64,000 bases of DNA from Marvania coccoides (taxonomy: Eukaryota > Chlorophyta > Trebouxiophyceae > Chlorellales > Chlorellaceae). This document shows, piece after piece, positions 43,392 to 55,159 of this stretch. The stretch lies in the NCBI GenBank assembly GCA_963854735.1, contig OY978103.1:248001-312000 (forward strand). Reading direction: 5' to 3'. Under the pieces are notes generated by a model. It worked only from the letters and a program-made list of their open reading frames with translations. It was not told the origin of the DNA and did no database searches. Both the position numbers and the translations under genes were made by a program. Each line of letters opens with the position of its first letter. Positions within the stretch are counted from its first letter, which is position 1.

Positions 43392-46300
43392 ATGGCAGTG
43401 AGTCCCCCCCACGCTCATCCCCTGTTTGCCCCTGCCCGTTCTGCCCCGCCTCTCACCTTTCCCCCTTCTTTCCGCCTCGCAGGACGCCTCCTTGGAGGTT
43501 GAGTGCCTCCAACAGCTGCGTGACTACGTTCACAGCCTGGGCGGGGAGCTGTCTGACGAGTGGACATGCCGTGCACAGCTCCGTGACTACGGCTCACGCG
43601 CAGGTGATTTATTGAGGTTTATTTCGAGCATGTTTTTTACTTGCAGGCAGCAGGGAGGGCTCAATTTTATTTTTGTTTTAATCCTTTTTGCCTTAGGTTC
43701 TGTAGACACTTGGTTCACATCACCAACGGGCGAAGTCTTCCGCTCCAAGGTTGCCGCAGCCCGAGGCATGGGGCTGGAGACAACCAAGACCACCAACACC
43801 AAGCGCCCCAAGCAGGCACGCAAGCCTGCGGCCCCCAAAGAAACCTCCAGCGGCGGTGATGGCGCTGCAGAAGTGAAGGCTGCCACCGCTGCTCCCGCCA
43901 AGGCCGGCGGCGGCGGTGGAGGGGCGGACTCCAGGTGGCAGTCCCAAGTTTTGCCTGCCGTCAGCAGCCGCCCCATCGACTTGAACATGCAAGAGATTGG
44001 GGAGCTGCTGATGAGCATGCCTGACGCCACAGACGTGGACGACTGCTACGAGGGGCCGCTGTTCTACAAGGAGGCGCAGCTGCGACACGCCGCCAGGCTG
44101 GCGTCAAGAGCAGCGGCTGCAGCAGCGGCGGAGCGCGAAGCTGCCGAGCAGGCAGCAGCGGAGGAGGCTGCTGCGATGGCGGAAGCCGAAGCGGCGGCAG
44201 CGGCAGCGGAGCGTGCTGAGCGGCTGGAGAGGCGGCGAGGGGGGTCCCCTGGAAAACTCCTTGACGCTGCCACTGCTGCTGCGGTGCAGGTCAGCCGGGC
44301 AGACGTTGAAATGACAGACGCTGATGCTGGCAGCGCTGGCTATGCTGGGGACGAGGAAATGAAAGAAGATGCCGGGGAGGCGCAGGAGAAAATTCCCGCC
44401 GGGGAGGCAAACACCGGCGCGGGAGAGGACGAGGAAGAAGATGAGGGGCGGGAGGTGCGTGGCGCTGACGGCGTTTCTGCCCGCCGACGCAAGACCAGGG
44501 CCAGCCTGGTGGCTGCTGTGGCTGCGGCAGCCGCGCTGCTGCAGTCTCAATCCGACGCCCACCCCTCGCTGCACCACGTCGTCCCTGTGGATGGGGCGCC
44601 TGCACTGAGCGCTCCTGCTGAGGTGATGGACACCTGGAGCGTGGAGCTGGAGGTCATTCGCAAGTGCTTTGTGCGGGTGCCGGTCCGGGTGGGGCGGCAC
44701 GAAGAGGATGAGCCCGCCCCCATGAGCCCCAACTCGCGGGATGAAGATCTCACCGAGGCGCTGCTGGCGCTGTCAGACGACGGCGGGGAGGGAGCGTCGA
44801 ACGACGGTGGCAACGACTGCCCCCGCGAAGGCGCTGCGAGCTGCGCCGACTGGCAGACCAAGCGCTTCCCGCTGGACCAGCTGACGGCCAACGGCGGTGA
44901 GCCCACCGCGCTGCACCCTGCCGCGCTCTTCTACCTGCGGTACCTCGAGGAGGAGGAGGCTGCCGCGGAGCGCGCGGCCAAACGCGAAGCGGAGGACCGT
45001 GCCGCACGGAAAGCTGCTCGCCAGGCGCTGCTGTCTGGCGATGGCACCGCCCCTGCCCGGCTGCCGCTGCCCAAGCCCTCCAACCTCTCCCTGCGTGGCA
45101 AATCCATTGAGGAGGTGGAGGCTGCGCTAATGGAGCGGCTGGAGTCGTACGTGTCCGACCTGGGCGGCATTCTCCCTGCCGGGTGGCGCATCAAAGCGTC
45201 AGTGCGCCAAAACGGGGCCAACGCGGGCGGGGTAGACGCCTATTACTACGAGCCCTCCGGCAAGCGTCATAAATCGATGGTCAAGGTGGCTGAAGCGCTG
45301 GGGCTGGAGGCGTCTGGCGGCGCCAAGCCCAAGACGCTGTCCTCCATCCTGGGCACCAGCAGAAGCAGGGAGAAGGGGCCCAGAGGGGGCGGGGTGACGG
45401 CGGCTATGGAAGACCCTCCGCCGGCAGGGGAAGACGCTGTGGAAGGCGAGGGGCAGGACAGGGCTGCGTCTCCTGAGCCTGCTGGCGCTGCTGGAGGTGG
45501 CGGTGCTGGCTCTCCCATGGCCACGCCGCCCTTGGATGCCGTTGGTGGGGATGACGGTGCCGGGACAAGCTCTGGGCGCAAGACGTGTGGCGTGTGCCGC
45601 ACCTGCCTGAACCCTCAGCTGAAGAAGGGCTGCCTGGTGAACCGGAAGAAGGCGAGAGAGAAATTCTGATTAGAGGAATGAAATTCTTGAATTTTAGTGC
45701 AGCTTTGTTTAGTCTGCTCGGTGAATGAATTAGTGTTGTTTCCTCACCCCTTGCCCCTTTTCTCCTATTTCCTCTACAGAAGAATGACAGCGGCCAGAAG
45801 TCGGCTGCCCAGGAGCGCTCCCCTTCGCCCTCCCCCCCGCCCGCCAAGAAGCTGACAGCTCGCCAAGCCGCCAAGATCGAGCGCGAGGCGCGCAAGCAGG
45901 CGGAGCGTGAGGCTGCCAAGGCTGCTGAGAGGGTGGCAGCAGAGGAGGAGGAGAAGGAAGCGGCAGCTGCTGCAGCAGCTCAACAGCAGCAGGCAGCGGA
46001 AGATGAGGATGCGGAGGCCATGGATGTCGATATTGGCGGCATTCCGCCTGTCATGGCTGCGGCCAACGCTGCGGTGGCGACGGCAGGCGGGAAGCAGGAA
46101 GAAGACAAACCAGCTGTAGCAGTGGAAGAGCCTGCAGCTGCTGCTTATCCCGCAGTAGAACTAGCGGCCTCTGAGCTAGCAGCCTCCGAGCCGCTCCTCA
46201 TCGACACCGCCCAAGGCGCAGAGCTTGTTGCCGCTCCTGTCTCCGGTCAGGACCAGCTTGCTGGCCCTGATGCCACCTTCCACTTGGAGGAGCCAGTTGA

Positions 46301-48448
46301 CGGGTCTGGAGGAGCTACCATGCGGTCCCAGCGCAGCTCTGGAGCCGCAGGCGGCGGCGCTTCTGGCTCTGAGGCTGCTGGTGATGTAAAAGGCAGCAAG
46401 CGCTCCCGCAGCGAAGCGACCGCTGCTGGGAGCGGTGGTGGTGGCAGTGGAGGGGGTGATGACGACGAGGACGATGAGGACGGCGGTGGCAAGCGGCCTA
46501 AGAAGGGTGGAGATGAAAAGGTTGACGATGCCGACGGCAATGGCGAGGAGGAGGAGGAGCAAGGCGGTGGAGGTGGGGCTTTTTAGAGAGAGAATCGAGA
46601 GTTATTTTTGTTCAGCTGTTTTTTTCCTTTGCATTACCCCTGTTTTACCGCGCATATGAAGTCGTCTCCTAGCATCATTGTATACTCTAATTTCTTTTCA
46701 TAGTTAACTGTGTAACACCCTTCTCCTTTCCCCCCCTGCACAGGGGTCCGTCCGCGCGACCGGCGCACTCGGAAGCAAGTGAATAGCGCCTTCAACAAAG
46801 CCAAAGAGACTGAAGAGGAGAAAAAGAAGCGGGAGACCGTCAAGGCAGCTCGCAGGGAGAAGCGCGAGTTACGGGAGAAGAGCGAGGTGGTGCGCACGGT
46901 GTACGACCGCGCCCTGAACCGTCTCAAGGGCCAGCTGAGCCGGCTGCGGCAGGAGCAGGCCCTGGTTGAAGCGTACGCTGCTGACGGGTGGCGTGGCGCT
47001 TCGCGGGAGAAGGTGAAGCCGGTGGCGGAGATCAAGCGCGCCAAAGAGGCTATCAAGCGGTGCAAGGAGGTCATTCGCGAGTGCGTGAAAGTGTGCGACG
47101 AGGCGGAGGGCGACCAGGCCATCCCGGCGGAGCTGTGAGTTTACTATTTTATTTATTAGTGATGTTGAGCGTGTTTTTTTAATAGTTTGTTTAAATAAAA
47201 TGGTTTACATAACATTTCGCATTTATTCAGGTTCGATGAGGATGGCGAGCTGGATCTGGACCACCTTTTTTGCTCCAAGTGCCGTGGCAACGAGTCCACC
47301 GACGTGAGTTGCATTGTTGTTGATTAAATAGAGAGCTGCCTGGAAGATGTATTAAATCTCTGAATCTAGCTTACATTCTTTCGATTTCCTAAACAAAACA
47401 GGACAACGACATCATTATGTGCGACGGCCACTGCGACCGTGCCTACCATGTCAAGTGCCTGGTCCCTCCCGTGGACCCCGCGACGCTGCCCGAGGACGAA
47501 GGGTGGCTGTGCCCCGCCTGTGACCGAAAGGTGAGAAGTTGCTTGGTATTTTAAATGGTTTAAATATATATTTCTGACGCTTCCTTTTCAAATTCTCCTC
47601 TACAACAGATCGACATGATTGATGACATCAACGACGAGTTTGGCACCGACTACGACTATGACACCCCTTGGGAGCAGGTACTGGCGCCAGGCACGCTGCC
47701 GGTGTCCCCTCCCGCTGTTGACGGCGCCGGCGCTGCAGGGGGGCCCTCGTCCCCCAGGGCTGCCCCTGTGGACCTGGGCCGCCTCGAGGGCATGCTGGCA
47801 GGCGCCGACTGGCCCAGTGACGATGAGGAGGACGAAGACTACGAGGCCAGTGCGTCTGAGTCTGAGGGCGGCGATGCTGAAGGCGCTGAAGACGGCGCTG
47901 GTCCTGTCGACGCTGGCGACGGCTCTGACGGAGAAGATGAAGATGAAGAGTGCCACAGTGACGACGAAGGCAGCAGCCTGGCGTCTGAGGACCTGGGGGG
48001 CGCCATTCTCGACGTGGAGCTGACTGCAGATGAGATGGCGGCGCTGGCACAGCGGTACGAGGGGGTGCTGGAAGATGACTCTGAGGACGAGAGCGAGAAG
48101 CTCGTTGTTGAGGGCAAGCGACGGCGCACCGAGGTCAACTACTTTGCGCTCAACCTGCAGATGTTTGGCTCTGAGGGGACTCCCGAGGGCAGCGGTGCGG
48201 GCCCAGCCGAGGTGGAAAGTGGAGACGAGGTGTGGTCCCCGCGGGTGCAGGCGCGCAAAGAGCGGGAGCGGAAGAAGCGTGAAAAAGAAGAAGAGGAGGA
48301 AGAGGATTCAAGCGATTCTAGCGAGAACGAACAAAATTCGGACGGTGAGGCACATTACAAGGAGGAGAGCGGTGACGAAAAGCAAAGTGGTCACGAGGAA
48401 GAGGAGAAAGAGAAGGAGGAAGGTGCTAATGGTGGTGATTCCAAGTGA
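43392..48448 (+). CDS. Multidomain chromatin reader: MBD-MBD-CXXC-like-PHD
   Basis: Exons: 43392-43397 (6 nt), 43483-43603, 43697-45636, 45780 to about 46572, 46744-47134, 47231-47303, 47402-47530, 47609-48448; about 1,430 residues. MBD 1 (residues ~5-70): [15 protein letters not shown]...[29 protein letters not shown] 2 (~515-580): [15 protein letters not shown]...[29 protein letters not shown]-like half-finger follows: [16 protein letters not shown]. After acidic and Ala-rich linkers comes a HAT3.1/PRHA-type region ([28 protein letters not shown]) and a PHD finger: [30 protein letters not shown]...GWLCPAC. The tail is acidic and lacks the homeodomain of HAT3.1. The predicted role is nuclear binding of CpG DNA and a histone tail. 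If the intron at 45637 is retained, translation stops at once, giving a short MBD-only form. Confidence 0.82.
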
Positions 48449-48618
48449 TACTCTCACTTCACTCCAAGTGAAAAAAACAACAGCTGGCTGCAGCTGTTTC
48501 AAAATTCTAGATGTTGAAATCCTATGCAATCTTTACGAGCCCACGCAGAATACTCATTAAACCGTATTTTTTCTTTAAACGATTGTCTATATAGTTTAGG
48601 CAGGCTAGGAGGGGCGTC

Positions 48619-49472
48619 ATGGACTGCAAAATGCGGACGCAACAACTGCAAACCAAAAATATGCCTCAGTTAAACGCACGAAGGATGGCTAGGCACCCTG
48701 TCGCAGCATCTCATCGTCCGCATTTTGCCCAGCAACGGCGACGAGCAGAAGTTCGGGCCGCGCAAGTGGAGACACCCTCAACTTCGCCGATTTTTGAGGA
48801 CCTCTCGATCCAAAATGTTGAATATCAGGTGATTTTTGCTGCATGAAACTGCCCTGGTATTCTTTGAGATGCCTTCCTGTCGCGGTCTGGCGGGATGCGT
48901 GCTAAATAGAGGACTCGCTTGATCGTTGATCAAGTTGACTTTTTTTTTTTTTTTTTACATTCGTCTCACCTTCGTCTCACCGTGTTGATGGGATGCAGGA
49001 GAAAACGTATTCAATCCTGGGTCGTTTGACTTCTCCCCACCCTCCTGGCCTCGTCTACGACGTCCTCACCGCTTATGACACGCTCCCAGAGGTGTTTCAC
49101 AACGTAGAAGCGTGCTCGGTGCGAATAACCGACAGCGGAGAGAAGCACCTCACACAAAGATGCTCCTGGCGCTTTTTGGTTTTCTCCGGCTCTTTCACCA
49201 CAGAGTTGGCTGTGGCCGAGAATGAGGATGCCCGCCAGCTGGAGTTTTCGCTGCTCAATTCGGGCCCATTCATGAGCAAATTTGTGGGGTCTTGGGACGT
49301 GCAGGAAGCAGCCAGTGGCGGCAGCGAAATTTTGCACACGCTCGCTGTCCAGCCAACCCTCTCGCCGCCCCAGAAGATCGGAGACCTCACCAAGAAAATT
49401 TTTGGCCGCCAAGTTGAAGGAATTCTGAGAGACCTGGCAGCAGAGCTGCACCGGCGTTCGCTCGATATTTAA
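48619..49472 (+). CDS. Plastid-targeted polyketide cyclase/START-like (SRPBCC) protein
   Basis: Exons: 48619-48828 and 48999-49472, phase 0; 227 residues. The first ~55 residues are basic and Gln/Arg-rich with few acids, a likely transit peptide. The domain then reads VEYQEKTYSILGRLTSPHPPGLVYDVLTAYDTLPEVFHNVEACSVR, CSWRFLVFSGSFTTELAVAE and SGPFMSKFVGSWDVQ, the helix-grip fold of COQ10-like cyclase/dehydrase proteins that bind lipids or quinones. The last helix KIGDLTKKIFGRQVEGILRDLAAELHRRSLD closes the ligand pocket. Ligand unknown. Confidence 0.83.
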
Positions 49473-49856
49473 TTTTTTTTTCCGAGGAAAGTCCATTTAT
49501 TTCATTCTAAAAAAAAGTCCCAGTTTTGCCGCCTCCTGCTTGCTTATATTATGTCTCCATGCTTTTAATTTCTGTATTTATATATAAAGTTTATATGCTA
49601 TTGCAATGTATTAACAAAAAAACATTAATAAAGGAAAAGGAAACGAGAGAAAAAACTTGGAAAAACAAAGGGAACAAAAAAAGAGAAACAAAATTCCAAA
49701 AGAACAAAAATGTACATGCCATGCTTGATTGGTTAATTTTATAAAATATGTATATTATTCATTGCGGGACGTGCCCATACAGCGCCATCGCAACTGGAAA
49801 AATCCCAAAAAGAGTTAAAAGAAGTTGATATGAAAAAAGAAGATTTCGTCTTATTG
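49473..49856. other. Intergenic spacer between convergent genes
   Basis: 384 bp, A-rich on the plus strand (49610-49710). No gene recognised. Confidence 0.45.
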
Positions 49857-51745
49857 TCATGCGTCATTTGCAGCCACCGGCGCAGCAGGGATTGCGTTAA
49901 TGAGGTCGTACGGCGTCGCACCCAGCATGGAGGCCACCCGCAGTCTGGAACTTGAAGAAGTCATCGAGGAGGAGTTGCTGGCGTCGCGGCGCCGGCGCCG
50001 GTCCTCTGCCCGTCGCTCAGCCCACTGCTCGGGGTACCTGCTGCGAATCAGCGCCCCCACCTCCTTCAGCGCCACGGCCTGGCGGTAGACGTTGGCCTGG
50101 CGGCACTGGGGACACGTTGTCCTGGCTGGAATGTAGCTGATGATGTTGTTGAACGCGCCGCAAGCACGCGAAAACCCGGCTGCCTCCAGGGCGCACGGTC
50201 GGCAGAACTTGTGGCCACACCCCAGCCCCACTGGTTTGTACATCAGGTCCAGGCAGATTGGGCACCGCAGCTCTTCGTCCCTAAACGGACCCAACACAGG
50301 ACCCACGCCAGAAGACCCACCGCCATCGTTCATGCTGCCAGGCCCAATGTCATCCCCCCACCCACTGCTGCCGCCCATCACCTGCCCTCCTGCTGCTGCT
50401 GCTGCTCCTCCTGCCGGAGCGCCTTCTTCCGCCTTTGCAGGCGAAACCACGGGCGCGTCAGGGTCAATGCCCTCATTGGCATCCGTGCTAGTGATGGCGT
50501 CGCGCGTCTTTTCAGGCTCCCCAGGCTGCGAAGGTCCAGCGCTTGGGGCAGCAGCGCCAACGGCTGCAGCAGGCCACTGCCCCACCACAGCAACGCTCTG
50601 GCTCGCCAGAGGCGAGTCTCCCTCCCATTCGATGTCTGAAGAGTCCAACATGCAGGTCGGGGACTCCTGAATGGCAGCCAGCGCGGCGGTCCGCTGCGCC
50701 TTCAAGCTGGGCGACGTGAGAGAGCCAATGGAGCCAGAGTGGCTGGGCGCGCGGCCGCAGGCCCCCCGCAGCCCGTCTGAGCTGGCACTGACCGCGCTGG
50801 GGCTCACGCGGGTCAAGCTGGTGCGGTGCAGCGGGTGCAGGGGCGGCAAGCCGGCGTGCGCTGTTACTGCTGCAGTCGCCCCTGGTGGCAAGGAGGGCGG
50901 AGGGGAAGGACGCCGCCCGCTACCCGTGCGCGCTGCATCAGTTGCTGCATGGTCGCGCTCTTCGTCCGAGTACGGAGGTGGAACCGCCCCAGGGCTGGGC
51001 CTATCCATGGCCACCACTGTTGCCCTTTCTTTTTCTCCCTGCCGAGGCATCAGCCCGGGGTGGTCTTCCTCCAGCGGGTGCACCGTCTCCATGGCCTCGA
51101 TCTTATGTTGTAGCACATCCTGCACCGCCTTGAGCTCGTCCAGCAGCGGGGAGTGCAGAAAAAGGCCGATCCCCTCGGCAGATCCACTGCACCAACACTG
51201 CTGCAGGAAGTCGCGGCCTCGCCCGTTTCCGCACACCTTGTCATGCTTCTTCAGGATCTTGCGCAGGGCCACTGCGTTTGCGCGGGCGTACTTGCGGCAC
51301 CAGTAGGCTCGGTCGGCCAGGGCTGCGTACTGGCGCGGGCCCCGTGTCCAGCACAGCGGGATAAAGCACGCCATCATCCACATCCCCTGCGTGCTGCGCT
51401 CAAAGGCCGACACCGTGCGGTCTGCTTCCAACAGAAAGTGCCGGTTGATGGACGCCAGCTGGGAGTGGAGCTCCGCGAAAAATGCTTCTTCCTCTGCCAC
51501 GTCCACGAGCTCTGCCCCTGGGGCACGGCATCGTTTGAGCTGCTTCTTCAGCTGCTTGTATCTGTGTAAAAAGGGTATTTTTTTCCAAAGGGGTGACAGA
51601 GAGCGGGGTGAGTAAAAAGACAATAAAGAAGTGGCACAAATCCCCTTGGGATTGTGGCTATCGGTGTCACTCACTTGACAAACTTCCCCTGCCATGTTTT
51701 TGGGGCGTCTCTCTCCAGCACCGTGATGTAATGTGCAAACTTCAT
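49857..51745 (-). CDS. SPX-RING E3 ubiquitin ligase, NLA type
   Basis: Exons (minus): 51745-51675 and 51561-49857; 591 residues. The SPX domain (residues 1 to ~190) starts MKFAHYITVLERDAPKTWQGKFVKYKQLKKQLKR and carries the lysine cluster ALRKILKKHDK that binds inositol pyrophosphates. A ~240-residue Ser/Pro/Gly-rich linker follows. The C3HC4 RING reads CPICLDLMYKPVGLGCGHKFCRPC...TTCPQCR, and the tail YRQAVALKEVGALIRSRYPEQWAERRAEDR matches the NLA family C-terminus. NLA/BAH1 ligases degrade phosphate and nitrate transporters according to phosphate status. NLA of Arabidopsis is about 335 residues, so the linker here is a large expansion. Confidence 0.9.
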
Positions 51746-53026
51746 TATTGGTCAAGGCTGCTTAAAAAGTTGTCGGTTCTTGCGGGGGCACACACCAGCC
51801 CGGTGTTGTCGCAGTGAAAGACTGCCAACGTGTGTCAGAGCTATTTTCTGGCACGCAGTCTTCGGTCTTTTTCATCAAATGCCAACTTTTATTAATATTA
51901 TCTTGGGCCGCTTCTCGGAACGCTGGGCCGCAATGTGCTAGCTCATTTCATTTGGCAACATTAACGAAGGTGGCAAACAAATACGACGTATATGCGTGCA
52001 AAAAAAAAGTACTTGCAAAAGAAAAAAGGAGGAGAGCTCGTCTGGGAGCTCGCTCAAATTATGGTTGTTGTCCTCAAAACCACGAACTGTGAGGCCTTTT
52101 TTCCATGAAAACCCAGCTCTTATCTTCTCTTACTTCATTGGATTTTGGCAGCAGAAGAAAATCCAGCTATGCTCATGCAACGTCGGTCTATATTCAATAT
52201 AATATTGCTACACCAATGATAAAACACTCATGTTTTACAGAAAACTGCATCACAATGCTGTAGCAGCTGCTCTTTCTGCCGTTTTATTCACTTGCAGTTC
52301 CATTTATTGAATTAAGTGCTGTTATAAGTTTTGCCGCTAAGAAAGAAAAAACACAAAAGGGAGCAGCATTGTGAGAATCCCGCCTCTTGCGCCACACTCG
52401 TTTACGTGATGCTGCTGCACTCTTGCTGCGTAGAGCGGTGGCCAGTCTGAATAAGTGCGTCATTCTTTATAAGGCGACAGAAAATAAAATTTGAATATGA
52501 GAAGACAGTCTAGTCTGTCAATAAAAGAGATGGCCGCATGTTGCAAAATTGAGACGCAGCAGCCTGTTGAGCATGTGTCAGCCGCTCTGTAGGTGTGATC
52601 GGTGGCGGGAGCGGCATACTGTTTAACAGCCAGCATCATGGAGAGGCAGCAGAGATCGAGGAAAGCGAATTAGTGGGACATTCATTCAATAGGGTTGTGA
52701 TCATTGGGCGCTCTCGCAGAGCACCAGCAGATACTTTTTTTTTTTTTTTTTTTTTTTTGAATACAAAACGGACGGGGACCCAAAAAGAAAGCCCGCTTTA
52801 AAATTCAAAACTAAATTTTAAACGGAAATTGCGAGTTGTTGAGTTTCAAGCAAATTTATTCATTTATTTGTTTGTCTGTATACGTAGCTCCTCAAACCAA
52901 GGCCCGAATCTCTCTCGCCGGCTTGTAGGACGCGTTCAAGCATTAACTCTCTCCCGAATTCGCGCACCCAGACCCAACCCGGCTGCGGCGAGGCCGTTTT
53001 CAAGTTTGGTTTTCATCAGCACATCG
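51746..53026. other. Divergent intergenic region with T24 tract
   Basis: 1,281 bp between the SPX-RING start and the AT-hook gene start. A T24 homopolymer runs at 52735-52758. Open frames here are short and without similarity. Both 5' UTRs and promoters must lie here. Confidence 0.5.
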
Positions 53027-55159
53027 ATGGCCAGCCTCGACCCACCCCTGGAGGGGCGCAACCTCCCGAACATTGGGCCCACTGCAAAAACAGCTGAACC
53101 CATCGACGTCCAAGCAGCCCACGCCCCCCAGGGTGCGGCTGAAGACCACCAAGAGCCTGGTTTTGGGGCGGGCACCGGCTCCGACGCCTTACCGTTCTCG
53201 CCTGAACAGACATTGGCTCTGGGCACAGCTCTGATCAACTCTGCGACCAAGAGCGTGCAGCAGCAGGCCTTCAACCAAGACCCCATGATGGTGAGACCTT
53301 GCCTGAGAAGTGGGATCGCCCATCTTTCAATTTTTTGCCCCCTCTGCGCAAGATCGATATTTTATTTCAATTTTGCAGGCTGTCGCCCCCTCCTCGATCG
53401 CCCTTCAGGGCCCCGAGCCCATTCAGTTGGGAGACATGATCGCAAAGACCGAGGCCATCCAGCCCTCCCTCCCCGCAACGCTGTCACCCCCCAGGACTGC
53501 CATCGGGGACCACCCTCAGGCCAAGCAGCCCGCTCTCCCCCCGACAGGCAAGCTTCTTTTAGAAATCTATATTTCACCCCCCCATGTCTAATCTAACCCT
53601 GCATTCCTTCTATGTCATTTTCAGCTCTGGATCCGATGGCCAGCCCGCTCCGCCAGGCTCCTGGCAGCACTGCCGGTCTGTCGCTCGCCAGCCCCGTGCC
53701 CCCTCCCTCCGCAGGCAAGCGCGAGGTCAACGAAGCTGCCATGGCGCTCACCTGGCTGGCTGAGGCGCTCACCGGCCCTGGCCACCAGTCGCCGATGGCA
53801 GCGCCCCGCCCAACCGCAGCGGCAGCAGCGCTCCTCTCCGCGGACCGGCCCACCGTGGCGGGCGGTAGCAGCGGCCTGCGTGGCCGCCGTGCCGCCTCCC
53901 AGCGCTGCGCCACCGTCATCCAGGAGGCGATTCTGAACGAACGCATGCTGACGTATGCCCCTCAGCGCCAGGTAGCTTCTGCCAGCGACGATAACCGCCC
54001 TCGGGGGCGTCCCAAGGCTGCGGCCCTGGCTGCGGCCGTGCCCGCCACCGTTCCCACAGAGCGCAAGATCAAGGGATACAGCCAGAACTCCCGCGTTGGG
54101 CGAGCCATGGCGTCCATCCTGCAGTACATCTCAGACCACCAGCCGCAGTACCTCCCTGGTGGCGTTCCCGAGCGCGTCATTCGCCAGGAGTTTGGCAACA
54201 ACCCCGATACCTCCAAGGCGCTGCGGTTCCTGGTGGGGGAGACCAAGATTGTGAGGGCGGGGCTGGGCGGCCGCAGGGACCCCTTTAACTACACGCTGGC
54301 GGCAGAAGGGCAGACCCCGGAGGGGCAGGAGGGTGCCACAGCCTTCCCCGCCAACTCTGCCGAAGAAAACGGGGGAGTCCCTGGTCAGATCCCGCTTCTC
54401 ACTGCCTCTCGCACTCCCATAGTGGAGGGCACTCTCGCGGAGTCTGGTGCTGCTGCCGCCGCCGCGCTGGCAGCCCCCAGCACCGGCAAGTGGGAGTCAA
54501 CCATGTCCCGTGTCGAGAGCGACCACAACCGTCGCAAGCCCCTGCAGCCACGCCTGTCGCTGGGCGTTGCGGACCCTGCGGCGGTGCAGGAGGGACGCAA
54601 GGAGGCGGCGCGCATGGCGGAGGGGCGCAGTGGAAAGACTGTGGGCGTGAAGCGCTCCTATGCGCCTTCCTCTTCGCTCCTAAGCCCTCTCCATGCGCTG
54701 GCCCCCAACAAGCGCCTGGCATCCGACCAGCTCCTGCCCTCTTCCTTCGTTAGCCCGCGCCCGGTTGCGCCTGTTGCAGGGGAGCTGCTCTCTCGCGGTG
54801 TGGCGGGCATGGCTGCGGCGGTCATCGCGGCTGCGGCAGCCCCTGAGATGGCAACCCCGACAGTCGACCACAAAACAGAGGGCTGGGTATCGTGGCCCAG
54901 CCAGCTGCCCTCGACGCAGCGCCTGACCATGCTGGCGTCGCCTCCGCCCCTGTCTGCGCCGCGTCCTGCTTCAACCCCTGGGTCCATGTTTCTAGGGGCA
55001 TCGGCGGCGCTGCTGGGCGGCGGCGCTCCTGGAGCCACTCCTAGCGCCTACCTGCTGCAGCTGCAAGCCGCGCAAATGCTGTGGCAGCACCAGCTGGCCC
55101 AGAGGGGCCACGCCACACACCCCATGCCTGCTGTTCAGCGGCAGACACAAGACAGCTGA
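53027..55159 (+). CDS. AT-hook and winged-helix-like DNA-binding protein
   Basis: Exons: 53027-53290, 53379-53547, 53625-55159; 655 residues. The N-terminal third is Pro/Ala-rich and disordered. A helical segment KREVNEAAMALTWLAEALTG precedes RAASQRCATVIQEAILNERML. A canonical AT-hook core, RPRGRPK, lies near residue 267. Residues ~299-368 (NSRVGRAMASILQYISDHQPQYLPGGVPERVIRQEFGNNPDTSKALRFLVGETKIVRAGLGGRRDPFNYTL) look like a winged-helix fold: three helices then two basic strands. The C-terminal half is Ala/Pro/Ser-rich. A nuclear DNA-binding role is likely. The second intron is GC-AG (ACAG/GCAAGC at 53548). Confidence 0.77.

Noticed and set aside
47600..48448. Homeodomain expected after a HAT3.1-type PHD region
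   Set aside because: The region downstream of the PHD finger was read through to the stop; only acidic and basic low-complexity sequence is present, with no homeodomain helix 3 motif.
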